Assembly: GCA_012521895.1 (NCBI GenBank)
Contig: JAAYLK010000051.1
Span: 1 to 32,127, forward strand
DNA length: 32,127 nucleotides
Origin: Clostridiales bacterium
Lineage (GTDB): Bacteria > Bacillota > Clostridia > Christensenellales > Aristaeellaceae
Direction of reading: 5' to 3'
The notes beneath the pieces are model-generated. The model had not been told where the DNA came from. It searched no databases and saw nothing but the letters and a program-made list of their open reading frames with translations. Below are positions 8,595 to 17,411 of this stretch, piece after piece. The position numbers and the translations under genes were made by a program. How positions within the stretch are numbered: the stretch's first letter is position 1; each line of letters opens with the position of its first letter.

Positions 8595-9074
8595 CTAATA
8601 AATTCTCAACTGCGCCGGGCTGCGCTCGGCCAGCAGGAAATCCTTGTAGCCACGCCGCATCACAAAGGCGTAGGCGGTGTCCACCCGGTCATTGACCCGG
8701 TAGACCTTGTACCGTTGCACCTTGTAGGCCTGGCTTTGCGCGAAGACCGGAAAATCCCGCGCAATCAGTTCCGCGAACAAGCGGGTGAAGGTGTCATTGC
8801 GCAGGCTGTTGCCGTTTTGTTTGAACTTGAAGTCAAGGATGGTGTGGGCGGGGCAGACGCTGATGATGGTGACGCCACTGCACTCAATGCGCACCTGGTC
8901 GATGTCATAATGGTTCAGGGCGCGCATGTCCATGTACAGCTCCTGGTACAGCGGGCTCTGGCGCAAACGCTCCAGCAGCTGCAATTCCCTCGTATGGCTT
9001 TTGTGGTTGAGAACTGCCAGCACCAGCGCTGACAGGATGCTCAGAAGGAAACCGAACATAGCCAAAAAAGTCAT
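8595..9074 (-). CDS. Membrane-anchored protein of unknown function
   Basis: The 159 residues begin with one hydrophobic segment (FGFLLSILSALVLAVL, about residues 7-22), probably a signal anchor. A soluble region rich in basic and aromatic residues follows, with IRIECSGVTIISVCPAHT-like strands near 62-78 (the gene reads VRIECSGVTIISVCPAHT) and a KVQRYKVYRVND stretch near 118. I recognise no family and see no catalytic motif. The ATG at 9074 has only a weak upstream AAAGGGG about 12 bases away, but a good promoter lies 36 bases upstream. It is a single gene converging with recO, with only 34 AT-rich bases between the stops. Real coding status is supported by length, promoter and hydrophobic N-terminus. 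Confidence 0.72.
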   Translation of the reverse strand: MTFLAMFGFLLSILSALVLAVLNHKSHTRELQLLERLRQSPLYQELYMDMRALNHYDIDQVRIECSGVTIISVCPAHTILDFKFKQNGNSLRNDTFTRLFAELIARDFPVFAQSQAYKVQRYKVYRVNDRVDTAYAFVMRRGYKDFLLAERSPAQLRIY

Positions 9075-9109
9075 GTTCGTTGTTCGCCCCTTTCCACAAT
9101 ATATGGTGG

Positions 9110-9138
9110 ATTATAGCCCAGTATCCCACAAGAAGCAA
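9110..9138 (-). promoter_or_regulatory. Probable promoter of the 8595-9074 gene
   Basis: On the minus strand TTGCTT (9133-9138) and a perfect TATAAT (9110-9115) are separated by 17 bases. Confidence 0.6.
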
Positions 9139-9242
9139 CAGATTTGTTCGGATTCTTTCCGATTTTCACACAAAAAGTCAGCCAAAACTTTCTTTTGTCC
9201 TAAAAACACCCTTAATTTGATCATTGTCACCATAAGTAACGC

Positions 9243-9270
9243 AAAAAAAGAAGGCCGAAGCCTTCTTTTT
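9243..9270 (-). terminator. Intrinsic terminator of groESL
   Basis: A GAAGGC / GCCTTC stem with a four-base TTCG loop (minus-strand sense) spans 9250-9265. It is flanked by A and T runs, giving a U tract of seven after the stem in the groEL direction. It begins 18 bases after the groEL stop. The UUCG tetraloop is an especially stable type. Confidence 0.9.
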
Positions 9271-9287
9271 GAGGGTTACTGTAAGCC

Positions 9288-10928
<1,641 letters not shown>

Positions 10929-10947
10929 TTATAAATGTACTGACAGA

Positions 10948-11287
<340 letters not shown>

Positions 11288-11297
11288 GCCTGTACAT

Positions 11298-11326
11298 AAT
11301 ATACCCGATTAACGGCCAAGATGCAA
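11298..11326 (-). promoter_or_regulatory. Probable groESL promoter
   Basis: On the minus strand TTGCAT (11321-11326) and TATATT (11298-11303) are 17 bases apart, and the CIRCE element starts about 11 bases downstream of the -10. This is the usual arrangement for HrcA repression. Confidence 0.7.
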
Positions 11327-11454
11327 GAGTGAAAACAAAAATTTTGCGCCTTGTCCGTTCTTTGTCTGGTAGCTAATGAAGATTCGCTGGTTTTGGCTTT
11401 TTCATTCATTTTATTAAAACAATGATGTTTTTCATCGAGAAGGTACATAGAAGC

Positions 11455-11483
11455 GGGCAGCCGCGCTTGCCGCGCGGCTGCCC
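11455..11483 (-). terminator. Long GC hairpin after htrA, possible terminator without U tract
   Basis: A perfect 12-bp stem, GGGCAGCCGCGC (11455-11466) with GCGCGGCTGCCC (11472-11483) and a 5-base loop, lies 21 bases past the HtrA stop. On the minus strand no run of T follows, so it is not a standard intrinsic terminator. It could stabilise the 3' end or assist termination. Confidence 0.5.
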
Positions 11484-11504
11484 AAGGTCTTTCAGGGAGT
11501 TTCC

Positions 11505-12830
11505 TTACATGTCGGTCTTGTCCAGGATTTTCAGCTCGACTTCAATTTCCAGGTACTCACCCTTGCCAAGGCCGCTCAAACTGGTTCTGCCTTCCAGGGC
11601 GTCCATCAGGCCGTTCACGCGGTAGACCTTTAACAGGGCCTTGTCACCGGCGTTCTTGGACTGCAGCTGGTCAATCAGCTCAACCTGGTTGGCGATGATG
11701 GTGCCGTCGGCTTCCACCACGATGTCACCGACCTTGAGGCCGGCCGCTTCCGCGGGAGAGCTCTTTTCAACCAGCGCGATTACAGCGCCCTGGGGCACGA
11801 TGCCCTGGGTGGTGGGCAGGTAGTTGCTGACAGAGCCAATCCGGACGCCGATGCGGGGCTTGGGCGGGGCGTTTTCATCCTCCTTGCCCGCGGCTTCCTG
11901 TTCACGCACCTTGGCGGCCTGCGCTTCCGCTTCCTGCTCATTGTAGCTTTCCAGCACGGAGCGGATCAGGGGCTTGGCCACGTTGATGGGGATGCACATG
12001 CCGATGTTGTCAATGGAGACGCTGCTGGAGGAGAAGAAGGAGGTGCCGCCGTCCACCAGTTTCTGGGTGGGGATGCCCTGCAGCTGGCCTAAGGTGTTGA
12101 ACAAGCCGCCGCCGGAGTTGCCTGAGGAGATGGCGGCGTCCACCTGGATCATGTGGTTCTCGTTTTGTGTGCGCAGGCCGTAGCGGTCAATGCCGGAGGA
12201 GGTCATGGTGCGCGAGACCGCGGACACCACGCCGATGGTGACGCTGCGCTCAAACTGCTTGCCCAGGGGGTTGCCAATCACGATGGCGTACTCGCCCACC
12301 TGGATGGCGTCGCTGTCGCCCAGGGGCACCGCGGGCAGGTCCAGGCCGGGCACCAGCAGCACGGCGATGTCCAGGTTGTAGTCAGAGCCCACGACGGTGG
12401 CGTCCAGCTCGCGCTCGCCCACGGTCACGGTGACGCGACTGGCGTCCTCAATGACGTGGTAATTGGTCAGCACGTGGCCATAGGGGGAGATTACGGTGCC
12501 GGAGCCCGTGCCGGCCATGCGCTCAACATCCGGCACATCCCGCTCCTGGGAGAAGGGGAAGCCATAGTTGTAGCCATAGGTACCGCGGCGCTGGGCTCTG
12601 TACTGGTTGACGCCCACCACGCTCTCCTGCGCCTTCTTTGAGATCTCAATGAAGGGGCTGGTGATCTGTTCAGCCGGGGTGGTGGTGTCCACCAGCTTGT
12701 TGATGTCCTCCTGGCTTAAGGTGCCCTGGGTGGCGGTGGCGGCCAGGGCGCTGATACCAATGCCCAACGCCAGGGTCAGCGTGAGCACGGCAGCCAGCGT
12801 CAGGGATAAAAACCTGTGTGACTTTTTCAT
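11505..12830 (-). CDS. HtrA/DegP-like secreted serine protease with PDZ domain
   Basis: This is an exported trypsin-like protease of the HtrA family, expected to degrade or handle misfolded proteins at the cell surface. Of 441 residues, 1-31 form a signal peptide or anchor (MKKSHRF, then a hydrophobic core ending ALA-A). The protease domain spans about 65-300 with the triad His125 (TNYHV), Asp154 (NLDIAVL) and Ser239 (SSGNSGGGLFN). The last motif has GGG instead of the usual GGP. A charged linker (EQEAEAQAAKVREQEAAGKE) is followed by a PDZ domain (about 330-440) with SPAEAAGLKVGDIVVEADG. The ATG at 12830 follows AAAGGA with an 8-base spacer. It is monocistronic and divergent from the secreted unknown at 13101. 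Confidence 0.92.
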   Translation of the reverse strand: MKKSHRFLSLTLAAVLTLTLALGIGISALAATATQGTLSQEDINKLVDTTTPAEQITSPFIEISKKAQESVVGVNQYRAQRRGTYGYNYGFPFSQERDVPDVERMAGTGSGTVISPYGHVLTNYHVIEDASRVTVTVGERELDATVVGSDYNLDIAVLLVPGLDLPAVPLGDSDAIQVGEYAIVIGNPLGKQFERSVTIGVVSAVSRTMTSSGIDRYGLRTQNENHMIQVDAAISSGNSGGGLFNTLGQLQGIPTQKLVDGGTSFFSSSSVSIDNIGMCIPINVAKPLIRSVLESYNEQEAEAQAAKVREQEAAGKEDENAPPKPRIGVRIGSVSNYLPTTQGIVPQGAVIALVEKSSPAEAAGLKVGDIVVEADGTIIANQVELIDQLQSKNAGDKALLKVYRVNGLMDALEGRTSLSGLGKGEYLEIEVELKILDKTDM

Positions 12831-13002
12831 ACGGACGGTCCTTTCGTTTGGATTTCAATGTTTGCAGATTTCCGCTGCAGTTGTATCCTACCCCTGAATT
12901 TTGATGCTTTTTTTACCGCATCATGAACGAAATGTTAATTCAAGCTGTTTGGCGCACTAATAGTGGATGCGTTTGACAACGCTGTCCGCAGTTCCCCTTG
13001 GG

Positions 13003-13008
13003 TATAAT
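13003..13008 (+). promoter_or_regulatory. Perfect -10 box upstream of the 13101 gene
   Basis: TATAAT at 13003-13008 has no good -35 at 17 bases. A consensus TTGACA at 12973-12978 lies 24 bases upstream, too far for normal sigma-A use. Transcription here may need an activator, or the -35 may be weak. Confidence 0.45.
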
Positions 13009-13100
13009 TCTATTGCGTGGAAGACTTGCATGAATCGCCGCGCATACCGCGTTGTATGGGTAAGCCCGACCAAAAAGGGCACAAGGAGGAAACTGAAACC

Positions 13101-14075
13101 ATGAAGAAGATTCTATCACTGGCACTGGTCCTGATGCTGGGCCTGTCCCTGCTGCCCAATGTGGCGATGGCCGCCGAAGGCATGAAGCTTGAGCCGGTGC
13201 GCGAGTACCGCTTCCCGGATATCGCCACCCCCACCACCGCCTTCACCATTGAAAACACCGGGGACACGGACCTTGAAGTCACCGTGGATGTCTATGACCA
13301 GGGCGCCCGGCAGAATGTCCAGTCGATGACCTTCACCATTTTAAAGGGCGACGCGCCCCTGCCGGTGGATGCCTATGTCTACCGCCAACTCACCCGCAAT
13401 GGTGAAACCAACACCTACCGCTACACCGTCAAGACCAAAAACGGCCTCACCCGCTACATCCACTTCGCCCAGAAACTGACCATCGTAAAAGACGCCAACG
13501 GCAACGAAACCTATGTGTATGACGGCATTTTCAACCCTTACTTCCCGCGCAACACCGTGTCGTCCCTGGGCCACCGCTTCCGCGATGTCACGCCTGAGCT
13601 GACCGACCTGTGGTACATGTTCACCCCGATTGACCTAAGCATCCAGGGCCGCCAGACCTTTGTGCTGATCGCCAGCAACATGTACGAAGTGGGCGAGGTC
13701 TATGTGGACGTCAACCTGGACACCGTCAACGTCTCCTACATCATGTATGACGAGGGCAAGTCCGGCTTCACCACCGAGCGCTTGAGCGAGTTCATCACCT
13801 TCTACAACTCCTACGCCGATGTGGGCATCGTGGAGCCTGAGGACATGAAGGAGCCCAGCATCTTCGCCTTCAACCAGCCCTTCAGCATCCTCAACCACCT
13901 GGGCGGGGACACCAATGTGCTGATGTTCATCCGCAACCGCATCTCCTACTACCGTTTCAACACCCCCAAGACCGAGTACACCCGCTTCTGGGAAAACAAG
14001 CCCGAGTACAAAGTCATCCGCGAGCACATGCTGCAGATGATGGACCCCATCATGACGGTGGACGAAGGCAAGTAA
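13101..14075 (+). CDS. Secreted protein of unknown function
   Basis: The 324 residues start MKKILSLALVLMLGLSLLPNVAMAAEG, a textbook signal peptide with likely cleavage after AMA at about residue 25. The mature part is rich in beta-prone stretches with Thr, Asn and aromatic residues. One region near 40-75 (ATPTTAFTIENTGDTDLEVTV) resembles an Ig-like or NEAT-type beta-sandwich edge in composition only. I recognise no family, catalytic motif, LPxTG anchor or transmembrane tail. AAGGAGGA (13083-13090) precedes the ATG at 13101 by 10 bases; an upstream in-frame ATG at 13017 lacks a ribosome site. It is divergent from htrA and followed by a terminator, so it is monocistronic. A role as an extracytoplasmic client or partner of HtrA is only a guess from position. 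Confidence 0.85.
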   Translation: MKKILSLALVLMLGLSLLPNVAMAAEGMKLEPVREYRFPDIATPTTAFTIENTGDTDLEVTVDVYDQGARQNVQSMTFTILKGDAPLPVDAYVYRQLTRNGETNTYRYTVKTKNGLTRYIHFAQKLTIVKDANGNETYVYDGIFNPYFPRNTVSSLGHRFRDVTPELTDLWYMFTPIDLSIQGRQTFVLIASNMYEVGEVYVDVNLDTVNVSYIMYDEGKSGFTTERLSEFITFYNSYADVGIVEPEDMKEPSIFAFNQPFSILNHLGGDTNVLMFIRNRISYYRFNTPKTEYTRFWENKPEYKVIREHMLQMMDPIMTVDEGK

Positions 14076-14092
14076 GCGATAACACCCACGCA

Positions 14093-14124
14093 AAAAGCGC
14101 TTCCGGAAAATCGGGAGCGCTTTT
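14093..14124. terminator. Bidirectional intrinsic terminator
   Basis: A 12-bp stem with one G-U pair, AAAAGCGCTTCC (14093-14104) and GGGAGCGCTTTT (14113-14124), has an 8-base loop. A and T runs at both ends serve the convergent genes ending at 14075 and 14145. Confidence 0.82.
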
Positions 14125-14144
14125 GCATTTTCAATCGTACTTAA

Positions 14145-14555
14145 TTACTTCAGCAGATTCTGTAAGCGCGCCACCGTGTCCTGGATGGCCTCTTCCATGC
14201 TCATAGGTTTGGTGCCGGCGATCAGCAAGCCGCAGCGGTCAGAGGGAATCAGGATTTTGACGGCGGGGCTCATGCCGATGGCTGTCGCGATGGATGGTGA
14301 AACCTCGCCCAGCATGGCGCCGGTCACCAGGATGCCCGCGGCCCCCAGGATGAAGTCGGCGTCGCGGCACTGCCAGGTGATGGCGTGCTCGCCCGTGGCG
14401 CCCTGGTGCGCGCCGGCCTTGAGCATGGCGGCTGTTGCCAGGGCGTTGGTGCCCAGGGCCAGCACCTGTACTTCGGGCAGGGCTTTTTTAATGTTTGTCA
14501 CCAGTGCCTTGCCAAGGCCGCCGCCCTGGCCGTCAATCACGAGGATTTTTTTCAA
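14145..14555 (-). CDS. DUF3842 family protein
   Basis: The 136 residues begin MKKILVIDGQGGGLGKALV, a glycine-rich nucleotide-binding-like start, followed by alternating strands and helices typical of a small Rossmann-type fold: VQVLALGTNALATAAMLKAGA, ADFILGAAGILVTGAMLGE and KILIPSDRCGLLIAG. The pattern matches what I know as DUF3842, a family of unknown function common in Clostridia. The start is a TTG at 14555 with AAAGG 8 bases before it. That ribosome site lies within the end of the ECF S-component gene, whose stop is 4 bases upstream. The two are almost certainly co-transcribed and translationally linked, suggesting a role tied to the imported solute. Confidence 0.82.
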   Translation of the reverse strand: MKKILVIDGQGGGLGKALVTNIKKALPEVQVLALGTNALATAAMLKAGAHQGATGEHAITWQCRDADFILGAAGILVTGAMLGEVSPSIATAIGMSPAVKILIPSDRCGLLIAGTKPMSMEEAIQDTVARLQNLLK

Positions 14556-14559
14556 GGGT

Positions 14560-15096
14560 TCAGCCTTTCAGGGGGATAAATTTGGCGCGCTCAAGCGCCA
14601 GCACGATGGGCGGAATGATGATGAGGTGCAGCAGGATGCCCGGCCAGGCATTGATGAAGGCGCCTGCCAGGAAGGCCTGAAAGCCAAAGCTGCCGCCGGA
14701 CAGGCCCATCAGGATGGCCATCGCCAGGCCCCAGACCACGCGGCCAATCAGCATCGCAAGGATGAGGCTCACATAGACATTGATTGGCTTCTTGGGCAGT
14801 ATTGTATACAGCAAACCGGCCAGGAAACCGTAGGCGGCCAGCTCAAAGGCCATGGCCGTGGCCACCGGGAACAGCGGCGGCATCCCCAGGATGAGGGAGC
14901 GCAGCAGGGGCGTGATGGCGCCCACCAGGGCGCCCCAGAAGGGCCCGCACACAAAGCCGCACAGCAAGACCGGGATGTGCATGGGGCTTAACATGCTGCC
15001 AATCTGCGGAATCTGCCCGGTCAAAAAGGGCAGCAAAAAGCCGATGGCGATGAAGAGGCCGGCCAGGATCATCTTTGTCAGTTTGTTGGTTTTCAT
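14560..15096 (-). CDS. ECF transporter S component (substrate-binding membrane subunit)
   Basis: S components bind a vitamin or other micronutrient and dock to a shared EcfA-EcfA'-EcfT module, which must be encoded elsewhere. The 178 residues are almost wholly hydrophobic, with about six membrane segments. The pattern MHIPVLLCGFVCGPFWGALVGAITPLL (residues about 39-65) followed by a glycine-rich ending is characteristic of the PF12822-type S components. The substrate cannot be assigned. The start is the ATG at 15096; the upstream AAAGGATG gives a ribosome site about 6-8 bases away. It is the first gene of a two-gene unit with DUF3842, behind a short leader with paired segments that could be regulatory. 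Confidence 0.86.
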   Translation of the reverse strand: MKTNKLTKMILAGLFIAIGFLLPFLTGQIPQIGSMLSPMHIPVLLCGFVCGPFWGALVGAITPLLRSLILGMPPLFPVATAMAFELAAYGFLAGLLYTILPKKPINVYVSLILAMLIGRVVWGLAMAILMGLSGGSFGFQAFLAGAFINAWPGILLHLIIIPPIVLALERAKFIPLKG

Positions 15097-15116
15097 ACAA
15101 TCATCCTTTCAAAAGC

Positions 15117-15175
15117 GCGCCAAAGCCAGCTTCAGAAAGGCCGCGGTGCCTTCATGGCACCCTTGTACGTGGCGC
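15117..15175 (-). promoter_or_regulatory. Structured leader of the ECF S-component transcript, possible riboswitch
   Basis: Read on the minus strand, the leader has GCGCCA (15170-15175) able to pair with TGGCGC (15117-15122), closing a domain of about 59 bases. Inside is a perfect hairpin GGTGCC-ATGAA-GGCACC (15145-15161). After the closing stem come GC and four T, then the ribosome site, so the 3' strand could serve in a terminator or sequestering structure. I compared it by eye with the TPP, THF, cobalamin, preQ1, ZTP, fluoride and T-box patterns and found no match. The ligand-binding role is inference. Confidence 0.4.
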
Positions 15176-15187
15176 AGTGTTGTTTGT

Positions 15188-15216
15188 ATCCTAATGAAAA
15201 CTTGCCTTCCCGTCAA
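15188..15216 (-). promoter_or_regulatory. Probable promoter of the ECF S component-DUF3842 unit
   Basis: On the minus strand TTGACG (15211-15216) and TAGGAT (15188-15193) are 17 bases apart. Initiation about 7 bases downstream would give a leader of about 85 bases. Confidence 0.65.
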
Positions 15217-15243
15217 GCAGGGGCGGGCGTTTTGCTCCCTGTG

Positions 15244-15252
15244 TGGTAGAAT
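15244..15252 (+). promoter_or_regulatory. Extended -10 promoter of the DUF3783-mutY operon
   Basis: TGG followed by TAGAAT (15247-15252) forms an extended -10 element; no good -35 is present. It lies 32 bases before the DUF3783 ATG. Confidence 0.5.
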
Positions 15253-15284
15253 GTCTGTATGATGACTGAAAGGATGATTCACCG

Positions 15285-15677
15285 ATGAACAAACCTATGG
15301 TTTTGTGCTATAACCTCCAGGGCCCGCGCGCCCAACTGGTCAGCCAACTGGCCAAGAACGCCGGTATTGAGCCCTTCCTGGTGCCCAAGGAGGCCTATGC
15401 CCAATTGATTGGCGCGCTGTGTGGCGTGCTGACGCCGACGGAGGAGGCCTATGAAGGGGAGGGCTTCAATGAGGAAATGATGCTGATGGCCCACCTGGAA
15501 AAAGGCATGCTCACCCGCTTCTTGGACGGTTTCCGGGACATCGGCATCCCCTCCATACCGCTCAAGGCCATGCTGACAAACAACAACAGCCAGTGGGACT
15601 CCATCAAGCTGCACAGCGAGCTGATGGAAGAGCACACTTATTTCAAAAACGCGGCGATGGCCGCCAAGAAGAAATGA
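15285..15677 (+). CDS. DUF3783 domain protein
   Basis: The 130 residues contain the features of the DUF3783 family as I know it: an N-terminal VLCYNLQGPRAQLVSQLAKN strand-helix unit and a C-terminal part with PLKAMLTNNNSQWDSIKLHSEL followed by a helix EEHTYFKNA and a lysine-rich tail. Function is unknown. No membrane segment or signal peptide is present, so it is cytosolic. AAAGGATG lies about 11 bases before the ATG at 15285. Its stop overlaps the mutY start in an ATGA, so the two are translationally coupled. Confidence 0.8.
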   Translation: MNKPMVLCYNLQGPRAQLVSQLAKNAGIEPFLVPKEAYAQLIGALCGVLTPTEEAYEGEGFNEEMMLMAHLEKGMLTRFLDGFRDIGIPSIPLKAMLTNNNSQWDSIKLHSELMEEHTYFKNAAMAAKKK

Positions 15678-16765
15678 CGGCGGACGGCGTACACCTGGCC
15701 AATCGCATTACACATACCCTGATGGCCTGGTACCAGGCCAACCAGCGCAGCTTCGCTTTCCGCGGCACCAGGGACCCCTACCGTGTTTGGCTGAGTGAAA
15801 TCATGCTGCAGCAGACCCGGACGGAGACCGTTGGCCCCTATTATGAGCGCTTTTTACGTCGCTTCCCGGATGTCTTCTCCTTGGCTGGCGCTTCCCAGGA
15901 AGAGGTGCTCAAGGCCTGGGAGGGCTTGGGCTACTACACCCGCGCCCGCAACCTGCACAAGACCGCGGGGCTGGTCGCGCAAAACGGCGGCGTGTTCCCG
16001 CAAACCGCTGAGGAACTTCAAAAGCTCCCAGGCATCGGGGAGTACGCCGCCGCGGCCATCGCCTCCATCGCGTATGACCAGCCCGTGCCCGCCATGGACG
16101 GCAACCTCAACCGGGTCATCAGCCGCCTGTACATGATAACCGAGGACATCGGCCTGCCGGCCATCAAAAAACAGCTGCGAGGCCTGGGGGAGCAGCTGAT
16201 GCCCAAATCGGGCGCGGGGGACATGAACCAGGCCATGATGGACCTGGGGGCCACCATCTGCCTGCCCGGCACCCCGGATTGCCCCAGGTGCCCGGTGGTT
16301 GGGCTGTGCAAGGCCAAAGCGCTGGGGGAGCCGGCGTTGCTGCCCACCATGAAGGCCAAGAAACAGCCCCAGCAGGTCCCGGTCGCGGTGACCCTGCTGA
16401 CCTGTGATAACAAAGTGCTGGTTATCAAGCGCCAGGAGGCGCTGCTGAAGAACCTCTATGTATTCCTGCTCAAGGAGGGGGACGCCAGCCCGCAGGCCGC
16501 CCTGTCGACGTTCAGAAAGCTCGCGCCCCGGCAAATCTTTGTGGAGGAAGTGGGCGCGGCCCGCCACATCTTCACCCACCGCGTCTGGAACATGCGCATC
16601 TACACCGCCAACATCCGTGAATGCGTCCCTGTGAAGGACGGCGTCTGGGCGGACCTTGATGCCCTGCGGGAGCTGCCCCTGCCCGTCGCCATGAACGCCG
16701 CCAAGGCACAGGCTTTGAACATGCTGGGCGGGACTGTTGAAAACGACAAAAACGTGTTAAAATAA
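15674..16765 (+). CDS. mutY: A/G-specific adenine DNA glycosylase MutY
   Basis: MutY removes adenine mispaired with 8-oxoguanine, in base excision repair. The 363 residues show the catalytic Glu42 in LSEIMLQQT, the helix-hairpin-helix LPGIGEYAAAAIAS near 118-131, the Asp142 in AMDGNLNRV, and the 4Fe-4S ligands Cys196, Cys203, Cys206 and Cys212 with exact C-x6-C-x2-C-x5-C spacing. The C-terminal part (about 230-363) is the NUDIX-like 8-oxoG recognition domain with HIFTHRVWNMRIYTA. The ATG at 15674 overlaps the DUF3783 stop; a longer frame from 15593 would overlap DUF3783 extensively and is rejected. Identity is secure. Confidence 0.95.
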   Translation: MTADGVHLANRITHTLMAWYQANQRSFAFRGTRDPYRVWLSEIMLQQTRTETVGPYYERFLRRFPDVFSLAGASQEEVLKAWEGLGYYTRARNLHKTAGLVAQNGGVFPQTAEELQKLPGIGEYAAAAIASIAYDQPVPAMDGNLNRVISRLYMITEDIGLPAIKKQLRGLGEQLMPKSGAGDMNQAMMDLGATICLPGTPDCPRCPVVGLCKAKALGEPALLPTMKAKKQPQQVPVAVTLLTCDNKVLVIKRQEALLKNLYVFLLKEGDASPQAALSTFRKLAPRQIFVEEVGAARHIFTHRVWNMRIYTANIRECVPVKDGVWADLDALRELPLPVAMNAAKAQALNMLGGTVENDKNVLK

Positions 16766-16801
16766 CGGCAAGAAAATAATCGTACAAAGGCGGTGGCAGC
16801 A

Positions 16802-17287
16802 ATGTTCAAACGTTTCCTGGTGCTCATCCTTGTGATCCTTCTTGTCGTGCCCGGCTTTGCGGGCCTGGCGGAGGAGGAAAGCCGAGCGCAGACCGTCCAG
16901 GCGCTCAACGCCCTGGTGGAAGAATTCCTCAAGAAAAACGAATACAGCTACGATTTTGCCGACGACACCTTCACCATGGACTTCACCCTGGACAGCGCGC
17001 TCTCTTCCTGCGAGGTCGAAATCCGCGTGTATTATGACGCCATCGAGGTGCTGTGCACCCCCACGGTGCGCGCCAAGGAGGAAAACCGCGAGAAGCTGGC
17101 CCTGCTCACCACCCTCATCAACTACGACATCTTCTATGCCCACCTTGGCACCAAGCTGGAGAGCGGCACCTTCTACAGCCGCGGCATGCAGCTGGTGGAG
17201 ACCACCCTGCCGGGCCTGGAGGAATTGGGCGTGCTGCTGCACATGCCGCTGAACTACCTGGATGACTACGGCGACGGCCTGGCCTAG
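16802..17287 (+). CDS. Exported small protein, YbjN-like
   Basis: The 161 residues begin MFKRFLVLILVILLVVPGFAGLAEEE, a clear signal peptide with probable cleavage after GLA near residue 23. The mature part alternates helix and strand: QTVQALNALVEEFLKKNEYSY, CEVEIRVYYDAIEVLCTPTVRA, then LALLTTLINYDIFYAHLGTKL. This resembles the YbjN domain, a small fold of uncertain function, but I hold this loosely. I prefer the ATG at 16802, which follows AAAGGCGGTGG; an in-frame GTG at 16793 lies within that sequence. No lipobox Cys is visible. It sits 36 bases after mutY and may be on the same transcript. A degraded hairpin lies 77 bases downstream. Confidence 0.72.
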   Translation: MFKRFLVLILVILLVVPGFAGLAEEESRAQTVQALNALVEEFLKKNEYSYDFADDTFTMDFTLDSALSSCEVEIRVYYDAIEVLCTPTVRAKEENREKLALLTTLINYDIFYAHLGTKLESGTFYSRGMQLVETTLPGLEELGVLLHMPLNYLDDYGDGLA

Positions 17288-17364
17288 GTAGCACTGTTTG
17301 GCCAGGATCCTTATGAGGTATATGAAGGGATGAAAGATCAGTAGGCCTGTCATCACAATTTTGA

Positions 17365-17388
17365 AAGCCGTCCGGATCCGGGCGGCTT
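17365..17388. repeat. Imperfect hairpin between the two small genes
   Basis: AAGCCGTCC (17365-17373) pairs with GGGCGGCTT (17380-17388) with one G-U pair. The loop GGATCC makes the whole centre palindromic. No T tract follows on the plus strand. It resembles the terminator at 17862-17889 in its AAGCCG / GGCGGCTT core and may be a weakened terminator of the 16802 gene. Confidence 0.45.
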
Positions 17389-17411
17389 CACCATCAAAAG
17401 GAGCATCTTCC

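Noticed and set aside
12973-13008. TTGACA and TATAAT before the 13101 gene as one promoter
   Set aside because: The two boxes are 24 bases apart, too far for a normal sigma-A promoter. Only the -10 is kept as a feature.
15142-15165. T-box-like sequence (GGCACCGCGG on the minus strand) in the ECF leader
   Set aside because: It resembles the T-box tail but lacks the UGG bulge, and the leader from the predicted promoter is far too short for a specifier stem.
16737-16763. Possible promoter TTGAAA-N15-TAAAAT before the 16802 gene
   Set aside because: The spacer is only 15 bases and the elements lie within the end of mutY. Co-transcription with mutY is as likely.
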